In this document: positions 24,801 to 38,000 of the stretch, piece by piece
How the letters are laid out: each line of letters begins with the position of its first letter
How positions within the stretch are numbered: the first letter of the stretch is position 1
From: Quillaja saponaria
Lineage: Eukaryota > Streptophyta > Magnoliopsida > Fabales > Quillajaceae
Length of the DNA: 64,000 nucleotides
Assembly: GCA_029379385.1 (NCBI GenBank)
Contig: CM055613.1
Coordinates: 11,364,001 to 11,428,000 of the forward strand
Direction of reading: 5' to 3'
Translations under genes and position numbers: made by a program
The notes under the pieces: generated by a model
Databases searched by the model: none
The model's input: only the letters and a program-made list of their open reading frames with translations
What the model was told of the DNA's origin: nothing

Positions 24801-26082
24801 ACAATGTCACTTTTATTTGGTTTCTTCTTAGTTGGACCAAACAGCATGCCATGCCAGTTGATGGTTGGGTTCTATGCATACGCAAAATCCCTGGAGATAA
24901 ATGTAGACAAGGAAGAGTTGGAAGGTAAGTTGAACATCTAGTGTTTACTTGAATTTCCTTTACATCTTAGTTTTTTTTTTTTCTTTCCTTTCAGTGTGTG
25001 CTCACTGCTCACTTATCTCGATCAGTTCTTCAATCTGTCAACTCTGTCCCTTATAACTGATGAATATCTCTTTCTACAGATGGTTTGGTACCCTCAGGCT
25101 GTACCTTTCTTCTTTCCATTGTTTTTTCTTCTGGGTAGTTAGTAAGTCTGACATTCCAATCTGGTAGGTAGGATTAAATAATGACCTCGAACTTCACTCG
25201 AATTTTAAAAGAGGTGTATTTTTCCCTTTAAAAGAAAAAAAGATTCAATCTAAGGCACGTGTGATGAATTCAACCAATTAGATTACTTACCCATAAGTCA
25301 AGAACTATAGCATAATAAAACATATTCATAGGTAACTTGTAGTAGCATATTATGATGTATCCTGTAGGGATTCAAATTACTTGAGAGTAGCTTAAATAAT
25401 ATGTGATTAATGTGTATCAAACTGTACAAAATTCATGTGAATTTTTGGGTAGGCAGTACTCTTGAAAGTCGTCTTGTCAGCATCAATTTCTATCAGGCTT
25501 TGTCTGGTCAAAGATAAAGTTGGGAAAAGAAAAAAAAGAATGGCAAGAAGAAAGTAAGGCATTCTCAAGAAAAATAATTACAATATTTTTTAAATTGTTT
25601 TCCTCCCAGCATGCTCTTTTTTGCATTACTACCTAGCATGCCATCTTTTACTTTTACTGCATCTACATCAACAGTTGTGCATCGGTTTAATTGCAAAGGA
25701 AAAACTTAACAGGGCTTGCATCTTTATTTGTTTTCTCCCAAAGGCATTTCTTTACTGCCTTTGTTGAAATAATGCTAGAACTGTATGTATAGATGCTAGG
25801 TGGCATAGCAGAGAAGATGTTAGAAAAGCTTTGACTGTTGCTGAATATAAAAAGGCACAAGGAACAACAGCAGCCAAGGTAGAACAGATGTGTAAAGGAG
25901 TTGAAAAAGGTCAGAGCTTATCTGCAGATTTCAACGTGGAAAGTGGTGAACTTGCTCCAATGTTTATCCCTGGACCATTTGCAATTGCCCATCACCTCAT
26001 CTCTTCTTGGGCATATCAAGATACAGTAAATGGTGTTGGAACGCTTCCAGAACAACCCAGCAGTTCCTTTTCAAGTCTGTAG
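21812..26082 (+). CDS. NUDT19: Nudix hydrolase 19, NADH pyrophosphatase
   Basis: Cleaves NADH/NADPH-type dinucleotides at the pyrophosphate. Six exons (21812-22432, 23037-23177, 23277-23381, 23711-23810, 24832-24924, 25793-26082) give 449 residues. The N-terminal NUDIX-like region is followed by a zinc ribbon (C221-x2-C224, C239-x4-C244). Then comes the Nudix box, with G286, E292 and R300-E301-x2-E304-E305-x-G307, split by an intron before P290. The NADH-diphosphatase signature SQPWP is at 318-322. The start at 21812 gives a Ser/Thr-rich plastid-type leader; an in-frame ATG at 21944 ([14 protein letters not shown]) would skip it. The C-terminus is SSL, an accepted plant peroxisomal targeting tripeptide, so location may depend on start choice. 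Exon layout and sequence agree closely with what I recall of Arabidopsis At5g20070. Introns hold no genes; a 103-codon frame at 24178-24489 in intron 4 is not coding. Confidence 0.95.
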
Positions 26083-27038
26083 ATTTGTCTCAAAGCTCAA
26101 TTCATTCTCAAGCTGATTTATTATTGTTACAGTTTTTCCTCATTGAATATCAAAGAGTCAACTATTACCATGTCTGGTCAAGGTGGTAAAGAGTGGCTAG
26201 TTTCGTTAATGAAGCATAATTTATTTTCTATCTTTGTCTATTTTCTTCTGTCATCTGGTTGTAAAGATTTCTGCATCCTCCACAGGGTTAAAAGCTTGCT
26301 TTCCATAGCGCATGTATAATTTGTATACATTCTGTCTGTATATATTACTATTTGCGGCTGTATTAATGAAGATGCATTTGTTGCAATGAATAATGTATTT
26401 GGAATTTTGGTAAGGATACTTGTTAAGATGATGATATATGTTATCATTTTTAGCCGTGATTGACTTTGTAATTTAGAATATTTCAAATTCTTAAAATGGT
26501 CACCTGCACAAATATTTTAGAGTATGTTAGGAAAAAAATTCATAACTTTGCTGTTTCACTTTTATGAGTTGTTTTAAAATTCAACTTAGAGATTGACTCA
26601 GAAAAAAGTCAGAGTAACTTGTTCAACCTCAAGGTAACTAAGTTTGACCTGATGATGTCATAATTAGGTAAAAATATTTTTATATAAAAATAATAAATAT
26701 TATATATATATATTATAAAATAATAGATATTATATTAGAAAACATAATAATTTCAAAAAACTATTAGTTTGATATTGAAATGATTGAAACCTATTTTTAG
26801 GTCATAGATTCAACTCCACTTATGCAATATTTTGTAATATTTTTTCCCTATAATTAATAATCAAATTGGATCTTGAAAACAATGTCGGGTCGAACGATCA
26901 AGTGAGTCATATTGGGTTGAATGGGTATGAGGATTAACTCGGGTCAAAAGATGACTCAAATAAAAAGTTAGCCAATCCTACCAACTATGTCGATCCGGGT
27001 TGCTTTTATGTTATAGCATGTCTAATGTCAATCTTCAT
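26083..27038. other. Intergenic: 3' region of NUDT19 and decayed repeats
   Basis: A 3'-UTR-like stretch to about 26500. It is followed by AT-rich DNA with diverged inverted-type motifs (GACTCAGAAAAAAGTCAGAG near 26595 and GGGTCAAAAGATGACTC near 26941) typical of old MITEs. No gene is seen. Confidence 0.5.
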
Positions 27039-27604
27039 TAAGGGTGTGTATGGTTTGATTTTGAAAAAAAAAAATTATAACCAACCCAAATAATTCAATA
27101 CAATTGAATATATACCATTTTTGGTTTATATGGTTTTCATATTCAAAATCAACTTGAATTATTGGGTTGATTTGTTTATGAGTGGTTATTCAGTTATTAG
27201 GCCTACATTGGGTTTTAGGTTCAATTCAAGGTTTTCATCTGCAAAAATATATTTTTAAATCCAAAAACATACAAAGAGTATAAAACATATATTTAATACC
27301 TATTTTCTCACAAATAAAGTTATAATAAATTTAGAAATAAAGATAGAGAATATAGATTTTTAAAAATAGAAGTACATATAAAATTAAATATTCAATGATA
27401 TTAATAATTATTATTTAAATTAAATATATATATAAATTTGGTTCGATGTTGGTTATTCAAGAAAAATTTTATAAGCAAATCATAACCAACTTTAAAATAA
27501 TAATAATAATAATAATCAATAAAAAATAAACTATAAAATATAACCAAACCAACCCAATTTTTTGAATGATTTGATCAGTTTAACCAACCCATAAACAACC
27601 CTAG
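27039..27604. mobile_element. hAT-type MITE
   Basis: About 566 bp with related inverted ends (TAAGGGTGTGTATGGTTTG at the left; the inverse of CTAGGGTTGTTTATGGGTT at the right), flanked by the direct repeat TCTTCAT (27032-27038 and 27605-27611). A 7-8 bp target duplication and GGGTGTG ends fit non-autonomous hAT elements common in plants. It is non-coding. Confidence 0.68.
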
Positions 27605-27873
27605 TCTTCATACTTCAATGCATCAACTCTCTGAGGCAAGCAATTTGATGCCCCTGCTAAATTCTGCATTTTATTTAATATAAAACTCCTTCAACTTATG
27701 CATCAACTCTCTAAGGCAAGCAACTTAATACCCCTCCTAAATTCTGCATTTCATTTAATATAAAATAAAGGTCCCCTAGGAAGAAATATATTCTTTTTGA
27801 CCTTCCTTTGAAATCAATAAGATGGGATTACGTTGTTATACATAAATTCACAAGATTTTTTACATACTGTATG

Positions 27874-29016
27874 TTAAATTCTCTTGCTTAACTTTGGGGT
27901 GGATTTTGCCCATTTTATAGTTGATCTGGCCAAAGCATCCATGGGATCTATACATTTTTTGAGAAGAGGATCATTGTGAGGCAGAAGACCCTGCATTTCA
28001 TCACAAGCAAGGATTACAAAGTTCACTGCCCTGACCAAAAGAACTTGGATAGCAATTCTCAACAGATTTCGTGCCCCTTCCCTGTCCCTTCTGTTCAATG
28101 CTTCCATTGCAGGAATTATGGTATGCTCCTGGCTTTCTCTGTCTAGCACAACAACTTCAAAGCCCTGCAGATTATTGTCACCACTTGAGGGTTAACAAAT
28201 TTTATGAGAATCCACCTCAATTGTGATACACACTTAAAGAAATATACTGAAAATTAGCATGAACTATAAAAGACTGATTAGGTATACCTGACTTGATAGC
28301 TTATCCTGATAACAACTTGCTATTGAAGCAGCATCTGTGGCAAGGACTCCGATCCGCACGTTACTTCCAGCTTCAAGTGGCTTCAGCTTTGCTTTCTTGA
28401 GCTCCATGGCGACACAGTCACCAACATGAAGGAAAGGTAGTGAACAGCCTTCAGAAATTTCACTATGCCAAGCATGTGATAAATGACAAGGCATGACTAA
28501 ACAATGAGCTCCCGACTGCTCAAGAAAAGCCCTTTTATGCAGCAAATTCTCAATGATTAAAATATGATTTAATTGGATTTGAGCGTCTTTTATCTTAGGA
28601 GCATGCAGTGGACTATGAAAGGAAAGCTGTTTACTTAGTACTGGATCGCTGCAGACAACAAATGGCAGGCATTCTTCACCATTTCTTGAGCTCCACCAGA
28701 CAAGCTTTTCCAAGAAAATTAGAGTAGAAAGAACAGATACCCCACCAATAACACCAACAGTGTTTGGTTGTCTAGAAAAGATATTACAGGTCTGACATCT
28801 CATGAGAGAAGTGCCTGATACCCAAATCTTCTTTGAATCAGGTGAATTTTCATTCCCATCAGTTTGTAGGATCAGGGCTGAAGATGTTTGTACTGATACA
28901 GTTGAATTTGATTTTGCTCTACACTGAGCTCTCTTTCTATAAGCCTTACCCATCAGAAGTGAAGGATGATGATTTAATAACTGTAAGGACATTATTTGTA
29001 ACCCATCAAAAGACAT
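27874..29016 (-). CDS. Aspartate/glutamate racemase family protein, probably plastid
   Basis: Two exons, 29016-28288 and 28164-27874, join in phase 0 to 339 residues. The core NTVGVIGGVSVLSTLIFLEK opens the first Asp/Glu racemase domain. The presumed catalytic cysteines are C177 (in MPCHLSH) and C297 (in LACDEMQGLLP). The family interconverts L and D acidic amino acids by a two-cysteine mechanism. The usual PCNTxH and GCTE motifs are altered here, as I recall for other plant members, so activity is not assured. The first 60-70 residues are Ser/Arg-rich and poor in acid residues, as in plastid transit peptides. The true start is the ATG at 29016; the frame upstream begins with GTG and is closed by a stop. 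From memory, Arabidopsis At1g15410 is the counterpart. The downstream half (RRDREGARNLLRIAIQVLL) is strongly family-like. Confidence 0.9.
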
Positions 29017-29399
29017 CCCTAGCAATTGAAAGCTTCTATGAACCACAAATTACAGTATATTGAATTTTTCAGCTTTTTGATCTACCTTCAATCATGTATC
29101 TTTCCAAACCCACCAGTTTTTAAGGAGCTGAGGAAAGTTATGTGATAATCCTGAAACATTATGATTTTGAACTCTGATCTAATATGCATCTCAAATTCTA
29201 TTAGCTTCATGGTTTCAGTGCACAGATATTTCAAAATCAGTTTGATAATCAAAACTCAAAAAGTCTCCAAGAGGCAAAGCCTACTTACCCACATCATACT
29301 AACACTGAGTAAATATTTTCAGAACCTGAGTTTTGCAGCTCCACAACTGAAGAATCACAGGTTGCAATCCTTCATGATTTAAGAAATCAAAATCAGGTA

Positions 29400-30605
29400 T
29401 ATTTTGTGGCATGTAGTATGCAGAAGGAATGTAAAGAGAGAATCCTCTACCGTTGAAGGGCTTTTATAGCACAAATCAAAATTAGATGTACGATCAGAAA
29501 GTATGGGAAGAATCTTCACTATTGTCATCCAATGACTTACTGAAATTTGCATCATTGTGTATAATAATTAATTCATATGAAGACAGAAATCTCTTACCTA
29601 GGCCCCCATTATTTTTATCCTTATCTGACAACTGATAAGGATGTCACTGTACTGTGACTCTGATAGGAATTGCAAAGGACCTCCTACTTGTATCAAATTT
29701 ACTCAGATCAAACTAACAAAAAAAAAAAAAAAAAATTGGAAAATGAGAATCACGTCTGAATATCACCGTGAAAGGGCAACTTACATAAGCTGGTGAGGAG
29801 GTCATGTATGTCTGTCAATCTGGATTCATTTATCTTAACAGTAGTTTAAAGTGGAAATATATTTAAAGCTTTCCATAGTTGCTTAACTAATTGATTAATG
29901 AGTTGAATCTTATGTGGAAGTGTTATATCTATGGTTTACCAGAAAGACACCTTATTTTCTCACCAAAAAAAAAAAAATTAATAATAATAATAATAAAGAA
30001 AAAAAGGCACCACATTTAAATCGAAGAAAACTTTAACAATTCATGGATCAATTTTTTTTATGGCAGCATTGAGTTAAAATGGTAGATGTCGTATATCTAT
30101 TTTGTTTTGTTCCAATAAACAGCCAAAAATCTTGGTTGTTTGATCAACATATGCAGTTGACAAATGGCACTCTTGTATTGATTAATTCTATTATGTTCCA
30201 ATAACAACCAAACATCTTGGTTGTTTTTTTCTTTCTTATCTTCAGCTTAGTGGCTGTGCCTGTTTGGTTCTGAATTATTGTACTAAGTTTCTACTTGAAA
30301 ATTAATGACATCCTAGAAAATTGACTTCACTAATAGCATTGAGTTATTTTGTTAGCAGCTCGACCCTTCCTTTTGAGAAATTGAAATGTAAGTAGGTTAT
30401 TCCGGTTGAAAATATTATGTTCATGTTACCCCATCATTTATATGAAAGAACATCATCACACTTATGCCGAAGTTAAAATTTAGAATCTTTTTAACAGTGC
30501 CTACAATCATTAGTGAAAATATAAGATTTATCGTCAATAATAAGTTGCGGTTAAGTATACTCAAATTCTCAACCTCTTAGGGAATGTTTCTTAAATTATT
30601 TCAAT
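29400..30605. other. Intergenic, nothing recognised
   Basis: Region between divergent genes (racemase on minus, b5 reductase on plus). It has poly-A runs near 29719 and 29965, (AAT)n near 29980, and two similar CTTGGTTGTTT-containing stretches near 30130 and 30215. No exon was found. Confidence 0.5.
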
Positions 30606-31185
30606 TAATGTTTTAAAAACTGGACCAACTCGACAGGTTGAACCGTTACTATGATAATAAATCTGATCGGTTTGAACTAAAAAACAGTTTTAATAGGTTG
30701 ACATGTCAAAACCATAAAAATTAAAAGAACTAGTAATATCGATACTGGGTTGATTGACCATAATCGGGTTTTTTAAATTTAATTTTTTTATTATAAAAAA
30801 TTATTATTTGTATTAAGGATTAGTGAAATATTTATATTTTATGTTAAAGATTAGTTAAATAATTATATTTTATATTGATATTACCTTTATTATTTTGATT
30901 CATAAGTTGAAACTTGAATGTTGTAATGCACAATAACTCAATCAATTTTCGTATTAACTATTTTCTTATTATTTAATGAATATTGAGTTATTAATTTTTA
31001 TTTTCTTGTGAATTTAGTATTTATAATTAATATGCAATTATTTAATATGTATAATATTTAAAATATATAATTAAATATATTTATGACTTCATCCAGTCTG
31101 ACCATAGTTCCAATCCTGATTGAACTAATAACTCGAGATCCAATAAATTTTCAAATCAATCACCAATCAGATTTTGAAAACATTG
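30606..31185. mobile_element. hAT-like non-autonomous element (GTTTTxAAAACTGG family)
   Basis: Diverged inverted ends (AATGTTTTAAAAACTGGACC at the left; the inverse of CAATGTTTTCAAAATCTGAT at the right) enclose about 580 bp rich in GGTTGAACC/GACCGG-type remnants around an AT-rich middle. This is a widespread plant repeat type. The target duplication is unclear and there is no coding capacity. Confidence 0.6.
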
Positions 31186-31800
31186 CTTTCACTACTAGAC
31201 CAATCTAATAAAGATATGGAATAAGAACATCCCAAATATGATTAATGTAAAAAGAAATAATATCTTATAAAAGGTTTACTATTATATATATATTTTTTAA
31301 GAATGAAAGATTTTATATCTAATATTCACTGTTAGTAATATTATTACTTATTAAATATACGTTATTAATATTAATATATCAATTATTGAAATAAATAAAT
31401 ATTTACAAATAATAGAAAAGGTTTTTCCAGTTATTTTCTAAGTGTGTGTAGCACATAATAATTGAGTTTCGTTAATTTTAATTTTTATCAATCTGTTAAA
31501 ATTTTAATATGATAAACTAAACTTAAATTAAGAAAACATGTAAATAGCTAAATGAATATAAATATTTTTCAAAGATCTTATTTTAGAAACTTATCAGTTA
31601 ATGATTATTATTTAAGGACCAAAAAATATGAAAAATGAAACATAATTAGTAGTTAAAGAATTAAATTTAAATAACAATTTAATACATTCCATGTGGCAAT
31701 TTACATTAAGATAAATATATTCACATTATTATTGATCACCTCAAATAATTTTTATTTTTTGAAAAAAAATAATAATTAGGTGATGCCAACTCTCGTATCG
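31186..31800. other. Intergenic, nothing recognised
   Basis: Extremely AT-rich DNA before the leader of the b5 reductase gene, with no bounded feature. Confidence 0.5.
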
Positions 31801-32033
31801 GGTTACAGCTTCGAATATTTGATAAATTTTTGTTTTCGGTCATAGCCCAAAGGCCAGTTTTGTGAGGTTGCAGAGTCGACCACACAGGATCATTCCCAAC
31901 CATCTCCCCAGAAAGAGGAGGTCTAAACTCCGTAACCCAGTTGCCTCAATACTGAAGTCTACACTAGAACCCTCATTGCTTTGCTAAAGCGATACCATTT
32001 TCAGTTTTCTTCATTGCTTTAGCACCAACAAAA

Positions 32034-35000
32034 ATGGCTATGTTCTTCAAGAGGCTTTCCAAAGCTACTTCAATCAATGCATTCGTCAGTACCTTTGGAG
32101 GCTATTCCAAGTCCGGTTACAGTAATTACCGGATACCCTTTGGATCCTTTGCGGCAATTTCTGGTGGAATTTCGTACCTTTACTACTTCTCCTCACCAGA
32201 CTTGGTAATTTCTTACCATGATTTTATCTGGGATTTCTTTTTATTTTTCCTGAATGATAGCTGCTGCAATGTGCAGCCAGCCATTAATCATTTCGTACTG
32301 TTTATCTTTTGGGGCTGGATTTGTTAATGTTGGGGGTTTAGTCATTTGAGGCTCTTGCGATTTAGGTTTTTGTCATTTGGAAGTAATATGTTCTGGCGCT
32401 TTTGTTACATGTTGGCTATATATATGTTAGTCTTTTCATATGATCATTTGTCAGTTTATGATTCAGATTGTTTTGATATATATATATGAAAAAGAAGGAT
32501 TGCAAAAGCATTTTGGTAATGCCCATTAAGGTTCATGGCAAAGGACTTGCGATTTAGGTTTTTGTCATTTGGAAGTAATATGTTCTGGCGCTTTTGTTAC
32601 ATGTTGGCTATATATATGTTAGTCTTTTCATATGATCATTTGTCAGTTTATGATTCAGATTGTTTTGATATATATATATGAAAAAGAAGGATTGCAAAAG
32701 TATTTTGGTAATGCCCATTAAGGTTCATGGCAAAGGACTCCAATAACGAGGAATTAGGATATCAAGAGAAGTACACTATAGTTGATGCATACTGAATCTG
32801 ACAAAATAGGTTGACTTAACTTCTGATAGATAAATAAGTAATGTACTGGGGGGAGTGGTTTATGCGGTAGTGAAGTGTCTTGCTTGATAACGCTCAAGCT
32901 ACAAAGGAAAGAAATAAAATCCTAAATTTCTCTAGGAACCATCTGGCGCACCTGATAAAAAGAAGCTCTGAAGCTATAGAAATACTATTCAGAACCCAGT
33001 CTGATAAATCCAATCAGCTAATAATTTTTTTTTTCCAATACCCACAAATATTACAATGAAAATACCAACATACAAATATACTTGTAATTACACCCATTTA
33101 TGTCCCCGTCAGGGGTGTTGAATAAATAAAAAAAGAAGACACAAGGAAAAGAAGTAGTCAGAATATCTTTTATCTAGGTAATCAATATATAATTCCTTTT
33201 ACATTTAGCTATTCCTTCAAGGGTTCGCGTCTGTAGGTCAGGGGAAAAATTTAATTGTTTGAGTCAGAACATAGTTCTCCTCGTGCGTATTTTGGCGCTT
33301 AATCGAAAATGAATGCACTTTAGCCCATAGTATTTGATGTGACTCTTTATGTCTGTCTTTTGAGTTAACTAATTTCTAAGTATTTTTCATAGGTCCATCT
33401 AGATCAAATCAAGGAATCGGAGAGCGAAAGAATTGGTAAGAATCTCTCTCTTTGCACCATAAATATAATTTGATTTTAACTGTGACAGATTAAGCGCATT
33501 ATACTGTATTGGTTTCATATTGAACATTGTTATGGATATCTTGTTTTTCTCAGAAATTATTATGATTTTTGTAAATTAGATCCTAGAGTGGCACTGAGAT
33601 CCTTAGACCAACTTGTAAATAACCATGTCAGGCTTTTTTTTTTCTTTTCAGCACTGAATCCAGATAAATGGATCGAATTTAAGTTGCAAGACACTGCCAG
33701 GGTTAGCCACAATTCCGAGTTATTCAGGTCTGTTGGAGAAAACATTTTACTTTAATTTTTATCGGTTCAGTAAAGCTTGCATAAGTATCTCAACAGATCA
33801 TGTTAATAATGATATGTAGAGATTGATTTATGCTGTTTTATCCTGTTCTACTATTTTTGTCCTTTATGTTTGTCAACTCATCCTACATTCATGGATTATC
33901 GTAGAACTTATAACATCGAGACCTAAATAATTTCATTTGATCATGGTATTTGAGTATGCACATTTAGCTTTCTTTTGATGAATATATGACTTAGGTCCAG
34001 ATCACATACATTTTGAAATCATACTTAGCCAGATCCTCATGAATTCTGTGGTCAAAATCTGTATTGGAAATTTGAATTGTCTGATGTATTCTGCATACCA
34101 ACTTAAGCATAACTAGCCATATTAGAAACTTTATCATTTATAATTATCTAGGTCATTCATTTTTACCTAACTGTTAAAGCATAATTGTCAATCACATGCT
34201 ACCAGCAGGAAAGTGAAATATTCTCATGGCTTTTCACATTTGCATGTGCCTCAACTGGTGTAGTCTTTCTTTTTTTTAAATTTTTTTTAGTATATTTACA
34301 TCTCTCCTTCCATATGTCAGGTTTTCATTTGATCCCACTAAGAAGTTGGGCTTGGACATTGCTTCTTGCATCCTTACAAGGTTCAATGCTGTTCATAGAT
34401 CAGATAATATTGTTATTTTTACTTATATAATCTTGAGTTGTGTTAAACAACATTTGTTTGCCTCAATGGACCCTTTTGACTGCAGGGCTCCTTTAGGACA
34501 AGATGCTGAAGGAAAAACGAAATATGTGATACGCCCGTAAGTTCTCTTGTTTAGATGCTGGATACTTAGTACATTCACCGTTTCTCTTCTGTTTATGGAA
34601 CTCGATTGTATAAGTTTAGTATTAAGTCTTTTAAGATCTTTACACACCACCCAAACTTAACCCTATTACCTTTTTGATAATAGAATAATCACTTAAGCCA
34701 TTATTTCATCAAACAGTACATACATAAAAAATAAAAAAAAGATTCAATTAGGTTTTGCCTTTGTATTTTTTGCTTTTTGGGGATGGAGGGATAGAGATTT
34801 CAGTGAAGGCTTTTTATCTACTTTTCTTTCTAGGCTCTTGGTTATTCTTGCCTTGTATATAAATGAAGATTTGAATTATTTTCATGTGTCGATCAGGTAT
34901 ACTCCAATTTCTGACAAAGATTCAAAGGGATACTTTGACTTGTTAATCAAGGTAGGTCACTATCGTCAGAGGCTAATTTACTTTTCTTGTCATGTTCATC

Positions 35001-38000
35001 AGTTTGTCAACAAAATCAAAGTACAGTTTTGGTCATTTTGTTTTTAATATATTGTAGGTTTATCCTGAAGGGAAAATGAGTCAGCATTTTGCAAGTTTAA
35101 AACCAGGCGATGTAGTTGAAGTGAAAGGGTATGTCTCTCAGAGTATGAATTACAAGGATCAGCTGAGTATTTCATATATTTTAAACTTGTATGGCCATGT
35201 TTCTTTCAGGCCTATCGAAAAGCTCAGATATACTCCCAATATGAAGAAGCATATTGGCATGGTAAGCTACAATTCACGACAAATAGAAGGAAAAAATGGG
35301 ATCAGGGATTTAGTTATGATGATTCCGTTTTGATTAGTCATGTCATATATATTGTTATCCATTATTTTCTGAACTGGCTCAATGTTTCATCATTTGTCAA
35401 AATGTTGTTTGTACTTTCATAACTGGTCCTAGTTATAACATTTAACAGAGTTCAGTAATTCTATCTTAGCTGCAATATTTTTTTTTTTTGTTCAAAACAA
35501 AATTAAATTTAATTCTGTTATCCAGATTGCCGGTGGCACAGGAATTACTCCTATGCTTCAGGTTATTGAGGCTATACTGAAGAATCCTGATGACAAAACT
35601 CAGGTGAGTGGTGACCCTCTTCACTGTTACTTTCCGCAATTAAACTTTTCATCTTCAATGCAAAATAGATGAGTGAAAAATGATACCTCGTTGACGGCCT
35701 TTTCCTGTTGTAGGTATCACTGCTTTATGCTAATGTCTCCCCAGATGACATTCTGCTCAAACAGAAGCTTGATGTTCTTGCATCCAGCCATCCAAACCTA
35801 AAGGTACCAGTTATTTCTGTTTGAAAGGGTTAAGGTTGTACTGTTAGTCCAAAGTCAAGCACTTGTTTTAATTATAAAAAAATAAAAACTAATTCTTTTA
35901 GGACAAAAACTGCAGATATTTTACACTGTAGATAATCCGTCAAAGAATTGGAGAGGAGGTACAGGTTACATATCAAAGGATATGACTGTGAAAGGCTTAC
36001 CTGGGCCTGGTGATGATGCTCTCATCCTTGTAAGTTCTACTTTCTCACCCAAACATAATCGTCCTTATTTGATGTGTTGAAACAGATTCTAGTTCAGAAA
36101 CTTATAAATGCTCTCCATTGTAGCTTCTTTCTTACATAGGTTTGTCATATGCGTGATATCGTCCTCAGTTTCTAATATTCATCATGAAACTGTGCTTGAC
36201 TAGGAAGCTAGTCTTATAGCATATAAGATTAGCTTACCTGAAGCACGACCCTTTTGCTGTTGATTTTTTTTTTACTGCTAAGTCCTCGACCCTCAGGACA
36301 TGAATTGATTATCTCCAGTGTTCATCACACAGAACATCTGTGGTCTTGAGCATTATTGTTGGTTTAGTACAATACAAGGTTGTCAAGATCGAGATCTTAT
36401 CTTGACTCGTGGAGGGTTAACAAGATTGAATTGTAAGATCAGAAGATCTTACTAATTTTGTTAAATACCCCTTAATAACTAAATATACATGTTTGATATA
36501 CACTTTAAAGCATAATAAATGATAATACCCACAAATTTACCACAAAATGACTAAAAAAATTGATAAACAGATAAGTCATGTTTAGATACTTTAATGTATT
36601 ATGGATAATTTCCCACCAAAAAGAATATCATATAGGTAATTAAGTTTTTTTTCCTTTCTAAGATAGGTAATTATTATTATAAGACTGGTTATGTAATAAT
36701 ACTTATAAAAAAGACTGCTGGTATAATAATATATAAATATAAAAATACTTACTAAAAAAAGCGATAGAAATTGTAAGATACAAAAACAAAAGAAAAAAAT
36801 AATAATTGAAAAAAAATAGTATGAGCTAAAATCAAAAAGAAAAAAGAAAGGTTTTCTTTTTGGAAGAAGAAAAAGGTTTTCTTCTAGAATGTTCTACATT
36901 ATTCTGGAATCATCTTGAATGCTCTAGAGACGTATAAAGCATTCTAACAACTCTGTGGCACGTCATATTAGCTGCGTTGTGGCGAGCTATGACACAAGAC
37001 GTTTTCCTCAGATTTTGAAACACTTTTTTTGTGAATGGTTAGGGGAAGATCCAACCTCCTTCAAGTAAGAAAGAATGCCATCACTTCTACGCATTTCCTC
37101 CTTGCTAACCCCTGAAAAACAAATAGTAAGAAACATATTAGTCGGAGTTGTAAGAATAGGAGGAGAATTAACAACATCGGTAAATGGATGATGAATAACA
37201 AAAGAAGGGTTAAGAGTTTCATTTTCAGGAAAAGTCTCTTGTCCCCATTTTCAACCATGTAGTTTGATTTTGAAACAACCCAGTGTCAACTTAAGAAACC
37301 GATTCAACCCCTTGTTCTCTTTCGATTTTCCTCTTCATACTAGCTTGAAGACTTTCAATAAGTTTATCATCATCACTCTCAGAATCTTCTTCACTAAATT
37401 CCTTCTCAATCTCAAATTCATCTTCATCCGAGCATAAAAATATCAAACCCAACAGTCAGTTTAGGACTTTAGGATCTGAAAGTTGTAATTTATCCATTGG
37501 ACTGCCGGATTTTAAAACAATCTTGCTAGTAGGTACATGACCAAGCACCCAAAGCAAAACATGCGAGACTGCTCAAGTTTTTGTTTGTGTAGTTGTAAGT
37601 AAATTATAGAGTTCTCTGACTAGGGTGTGGGACGGGGGATTTTTTTTTTTCCTGATTTTTGCAACTAATGTGCAGTCTAGTAATTGACTTTCTCCTGTTG
37701 TTCAGGTATGTGGTCCCCCCGGAATGATGGAACACATATCTGGTGGCAAGGCTAAAGATTGGTCACAAGGAGAGGTTTGCAAGCGCATTCTTTTTTCCTT
37801 TTAAGTATTTATTATGTTATCCAGGATACAGATTGTTCTCTGCCAGCTTACTTCTTGTCTGATTACCTGCAGCTTACTGACACTCAAATAACTTATGAGT
37901 ATTTATTTGTTAACCAGGATCCACGATTTTCTCTGCCTCTAATGAGCTTACTTCTTTTCTAATTTACAGCTTACTGGCATACTCAAAGAACTTGGATACA

